Assembly: GCA_022266195.1 (NCBI GenBank)
Contig: WHVY01000007.1
Span: forward strand, 806,001-870,000
Length of the DNA: 64,000 nt
Source of the DNA: Tetranychus cinnabarinus
Taxonomy: Eukaryota; Arthropoda; Arachnida; Trombidiformes; Tetranychidae
Direction: 5' to 3'
Made by a program: the position numbers and the translations under genes. The notes beneath the pieces were generated by a model. The model ran no database searches. It saw only the letters and a list, made by a program, of their open reading frames with translations, and had not been told where the DNA came from. Positions 59,838-64,000 of the stretch are shown piece after piece. Numbering within the stretch: the stretch's first letter is position 1; each line of letters starts with the position of its first letter.

Positions 59838-61359
59838 TAGATGGGTTTGCTGATTCATTTCAGCCTGGTATTACCCGAATAGAAGTACATTTTATCCATT
59901 ATACTGGATTTTTTTTGTCAATTGTGGATATTCATTAGACAAAAAATTTGTGATAAAATATTTAAATTTGATCGACTCATGGAATGAAAAGACTAATATT
60001 GCAAGCGCATATTAAGACAAACTAACCTAAAAGTCGACTCAAGCACCAAAAAACAACATTCACTGTGTTTTTTTTCTTTGTAAATTATGTTTCACTTTAG
60101 AAAAACTCATGTCATTAAACTGATGTTAAAACTCAGTTGCCAACCTCAGTTGCTTTTCATAAGTAACATGTATCTCAAGTTTAGATAAACTGTTCTTGAC
60201 TACTCATGACTTGTTTCCGGAACTTGTTTCCTCGATTTAATATAATTTAAAATTAAGTGGTGATCACGATATTTCAATTGACGCTACACTTTGACAAACT
60301 CTCTATAGTTCGGCCAGTTTAAACTACTTACGAATTTAAATTAAAGAGAAGTATTTGAGAACAATTAATAAATATAATTACAATTTATGAAATTATTAAC
60401 AAGATGGAATTGAATAAATATTGAATCTTTAGAGATGAAAAAAGGCGCGAATCAATGATAAAAGTTTTAACTTAGGCAGTCTGATGCTACTCACCCTATC
60501 ATAGTTTGAATGATTCGCTAAATTGGTTATAAAGCAGATTACTCGTAGAAATAATCTTATTAACTAATTAAAAGCGCTTTCGCGTTCACTTCCCGGAGAT
60601 TGGTTCAACAAGCAAAAAATGTCGCTAATTTCAATTCAATATCATAAATACAATGGGTTCAATTTTTACGTCTTCATAAACTATCTGAGTCTAAATTTGA
60701 AAGAAATTCATTTTTACCCGTTTTTGCCAATTTGTGCATGAAATGTGATAATTGTGCTAATTGTCTTTTTAGTAAAAACCAATATTCTGACATAACTGAA
60801 ACACGGTATTGAAAAAAATATCCATCTAAAAATACAATATTTTTCTGAAGGATATCGATATTATTTTTTTAATGACATGAAGTGCAATAATATTGAAAAA
60901 TATTGTTAGTTTTACAATATATTTGTTATATTTGATTGAAATTAGCGACATTTTTTGCTTGTTAAATTCAATCAATCTCGCGGAAGTGAACTTGAAAGCC
61001 AGATTTTATTCGAAATCAATTCACAATGATGATATTCCTATTAATTGATTGCAATTTTATATACTTTCATCAAAAGCAAAATGAGTTAATTTTAATAGAA
61101 TCATAAGGATACAGTGAAAATGATCTTGCATAATGTGATTATATTTTTGCCCGTATATTCAAAATTAAAATCATTTGATATCAGTAAATGATAATTTATA
61201 TTTGATCAGAGAAGAATAAACGAAATAGGAATAAAAGAATGAAAAAATGAAAGTTGATCACCGCAAATCTTGTCTTTTTTCATATTTATAAGTAGAGTAT
61301 TGTTTTATATTAGATACGTTTATAATTTCAATTTTAATTGAATACAAATAAATTGTTCC
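59838..61359. other. Convergent intergenic region between KAT5 and synaptotagmin
   Basis: AT-rich. It holds the 3' UTRs of both genes and the inverted-repeat element at 60576-60999 (separate entry). AATAAA-like sites on the + strand occur near 60370 and 60415 but are far from the KAT5 stop. No ORF of note. Confidence 0.5.
60576..60999. mobile_element. MITE-like non-autonomous element with about 66-bp terminal inverted repeats
   Basis: The left end 60576-60641 and the reverse complement of 60934-60999 match over nearly their full length. They share GCTTTC, GTTCACTTCC and GAGATTG blocks and a perfect 28-bp core (60607-60634 against 60936-60963), with one indel of about 5 bp. The interior of about 290 bp is AT-rich and has no ORF. 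No convincing target-site duplication is seen at the ends, so the exact boundaries and superfamily are unsettled. A long hairpin locus is the alternative. Confidence 0.75.
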
Positions 61360-62625
61360 TCATTTGCCATCTCCTTCAGTATCACGAAGTGAATGCCATT
61401 GAGCTATTGGTCTTCTCGGTGAGGCTAACATGTCCATCCAATGTCTCAACTCGTTTCCTGTTCTTCCAGGACCAACTTCAACAACTCCAATGGGATCACA
61501 TGAACCAATCCTATCATAATCAACCACAGTTACCCTAACAGAGACTTTATTGATCTGCTCAAAGGGAACCTCAAATGTAAATGATTCATTGAAATAAGGG
61601 TTGAGTGTGCACTTTTTAACCGAAGTTTTCTTCTTCTTGATTCGTTTACCATTTGACATGAGCGCAATTTTAACATACGGATCGGATAAACCACCTAAAT
61701 CCATTTTCTTTAAATTTTTAGCCTCCAATATGCAAACAGTTAGTTTGCCCGAAGTTGGCACATAACGAAGGGAGAAACAAATATCACCCAATTTTTCTGG
61801 TCCTTCTTCTTCGATGGATTGTAAATCTCGCCACTCCTCAAGTGTTTGAGCTAAATCAACTTGATTCATTGAAATTCGTATTTGTCCAATTTGATCATGT
61901 TTAGAGAACCTGAGGGTAAGATATAAAAAAATATTATTATCCAGAATACAAATCAAAGAAAATCATAGTCTATTATGTTAAATATTCATCACAAAAAAAA
62001 GACTTGAATTTCCATGAAATAATCAATAATAGAAACAGTGAAACTGTCTTACTAGTTTGAGATACAGATTAAGATTGAAATCAATCTTTCAACCTCTTAG
62101 TCAACAGCAGTAATCTAATAATAAACATGGTTAAATTGACCCAAAACCCCGAATGTAATCAGAGTCAGTTAAACTGTACTTACAGAGTATAACATTTTAT
62201 AATAAAAATACACTTTCATCAAACATGCCGATTAATAATTGATAATCTCGATTTGGTAAATTGAGAATAACACAAAGAATAACTTGCAGTAAAGGTAAAC
62301 TCAACCAACCAACAAAATCTACAGAGCCTACAGTTACTATCAAAGTATATAATTTTGCTAGCTGAAGAATACTAATTAACAGTATCAAATTAACTTACCG
62401 GTCGAAATCAAAAACAGCAAGAACCAAAGTTTTAGCAATAATCTCATTATAAGGAACCTTAAAATTAAAGCTTTCATTGAAAACAGGATTCAAGGTTTTC
62501 CGATGGACTTTAGTTTCAAATTTTTTCTTCTTGTCCGGTAAAAGGTAGACTTTAACATAAGGATCACTTGTTCCACCAGCATCACAAGCTGGAAGCTCCT
62601 CGGCTTGAATAACAGTAACAGTTAA
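61360..62625 (-). CDS. Syt1: Synaptotagmin-1, last two visible exons (C2A end and C2B), 5' part absent
   Basis: Partial complement(join(61360..61909, 62399..62625, ...)). The 62399-62625 exon encodes the C2A calcium-binding core (GGTSDPYVKVYLLPDKKKKF ... KTLNPVFNESFNFKVPY ... VFDFDR). It splices in phase 2 to FSKHDQIGQ and the whole of C2B (KLGDICFSLRYVPTSGKL, KKMDLGGLSDPYVK, LNPYFNESFTFEVP, ending RRPIAQWHSL). Synaptotagmin-1 is the calcium sensor for synaptic vesicle fusion; both Asp-bearing loops are present. The polybasic KRIKKKKT strand of C2B is conserved. The C terminus is short and acidic (RDTEGDGK). The exon begins right after a TTTTACAG acceptor. Upstream exons, including the membrane anchor, were not found within the remaining 1.4 kb and probably lie beyond the window. 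Confidence 0.9.
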
Positions 62626-64000
62626 CTGTAAAAATTAACAATAATTAAAAGAAAAAAAGAGAAACAATAAAAATTAGATCAATTAAAAGCAACACATGTA
62701 ATAATTGAACAACCCTCACATTGAAAGCATAAAAAGCAGCATAAGCATTAATTTGGCGCCAAGATTAACTTGCAAACCCAAAACCTCCAAGCGTAACATT
62801 TTTACATTTATTTTACAATTAAAGCCATTAATTATGGCAAAGCTCATACAATCAATAAAATTATTTTCATTGACAACAATTCTTTGAATGGATCAACACA
62901 GCATCTCTTTAAAATTGGGTGAAAAGATAGCAAAGGAGGAGAGAAAAGCAGAAATAAATTTCTTTTATATTGAATTTTTTATTAACTCTTTATGATCCCC
63001 ATCTCAGTGGCAATAATAATAATGATATCTAATGTTGAGCATTGGTAGCCAAGGTTACTTGGTCAAAGGTAAACAAGAAGACTCGAAAGGTAGAAATGAT
63101 GAAAACAAAATAAAGCAAAAATTCACATAATAATGGTAAATTTGTAAATTAATAATAAGCTAATTTTGGGAATTGTGTTGTAGTCTAGGTTACTCCAAGC
63201 AATCTTATACAATATTCAATGTTAAACAAAAAACATCACCTTAAATCAAAATTTCAACTAAATTAAATTCCTATTCAACTAACTGTTAACTATTTTCCCA
63301 ACAGTTTACCTCCAAGCCAAAAATGTACCCAAACATTTACAATGTTGATGGTTGCCATTTTCAATTAAATCCCAACAATCACTTAATGCGATTGAATTGT
63401 AATTACAATTTTCCTTTCGCTGCCTCAAGAAAAAAAGTCACTTTTCACCTTTTAATACCTTTTTTGCTGTTGCTTTACTTTATGCTTACAGTAGAGTTGA
63501 AATGTCCGTTTACTTGAAAAGCTTTTGTAATTATTGACCGATAAATTGGCTTGAGATCAAAGCTGGTCATCAGATTATTTTGAGTCATTTTTGTGACAAG
63601 AAAATGATTGCCTTTGAACAAGTTTACCAAATGTTGATTACATGAATTACTTTGATGAGTTTCACTTTAGATCAATTCAAAATTTAGATCCTAAATTTGT
63701 CTACCATCAAGTTAATCATTGGTTCATCTTGCATTATTATTTTTGGATCAATGAATAACATCATAGACAAGTTAACTGATTTAAAATGATGATTACATTT
63801 AAGACTAAAGTCTCATATGAGTGAAATGAATAATTCATACTCATATCAAATGGTTGATTCAAAATCTGTTTTCATTCATCTAAAAGCTATTCATTTTTTC
63901 ATCAAAATCTTGTCTCTCGATAACAATGGCTTAATTTATTCAAAAAATTAAGTCACTTTGATGTTTAAAAATGCAATTTGATAAAGCTTTGTGAGACATT
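62626..64000. other. AT-rich sequence, presumably intron of synaptotagmin-1
   Basis: I looked on the minus strand for the start of C2A and the transmembrane exon and found neither. The ORFs here (62705-62887 and 63323-63517, +) are short and featureless. Confidence 0.5.

Noticed and set aside
1..64000. CRISPR arrays, bacterial operons or phage features
   Set aside because: The window is eukaryotic with spliced genes; no regularly spaced direct repeats of that kind are present.

Overview
The window is animal nuclear DNA. It holds spliced genes with GT-AG introns (two appear to use GC-AG), AATAAA signals and AT-rich spacers and introns around islands of normal-composition coding sequence. The gene set is aromatic amino acid decarboxylase, an ADAMTS-type metalloprotease, PLC-like/PRIP, a bacterial-type GH18 chitinase, ENOSF1, cytosolic ValRS, PAF1, TIP60/KAT5 and synaptotagmin-1. 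With the gene spacing and AT-richness this suggests an arthropod, most plausibly a mite. The lineage call is inference; no taxonomic marker was read.

Layout. 1-1.6 kb: AT-rich DNA with one 138-bp hairpin. About 1.6-10.28 kb: a GC-richer mobile island. On the + strand it carries a spliced gag-like gene with three CCHC knuckles, and further right a non-LTR retrotransposon (a gag-like ORF1 overlapping an intact endonuclease/reverse transcriptase ORF2) with a structured 3' UTR and an AAT/TAA-type tail. Between them, on the opposite strand, lie two tandem paralogous two-exon genes. In each, a RING-like plus C2HC zinc-finger exon is spliced in frame to an exon that looks like a ubiquitin-like beta-grasp domain. 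A short AT-only word (family AATTTAATTAAATT / AATTAAATTTAATT, often a perfect palindrome) recurs every few hundred bases through the island, including inside ORF1 and ORF2. This composite is the main candidate for an undescribed system.

10.3-14.2 kb: DDC-type decarboxylase (+). 15.5-24.1 kb: secreted ADAMTS-like protease without thrombospondin repeats (+). 26.5-46.1 kb: PLC-like/PRIP gene with very long introns (+). 46.8-48.1 kb: GH18 chitinase (-). 49.2-51.2 kb: ENOSF1 (+). 51.4-55.0 kb: valyl-tRNA synthetase (-). 55.9-57.6 kb: PAF1 (-), divergent from KAT5/TIP60 (58.3-59.8 kb, +). 60.58-61.0 kb: a MITE-like inverted-repeat element. 61.4-62.6 kb: the last two visible exons of synaptotagmin-1 (-), whose 5' part is probably outside the window.

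Apart from the island the genes are unrelated housekeeping or neuronal genes, not a functional cluster. PAF1 and KAT5 share a 0.64-kb divergent promoter region; both act on chromatin during transcription. Exon borders come from reading splice sites and checking that phases join in frame. No alignment or database search was run.
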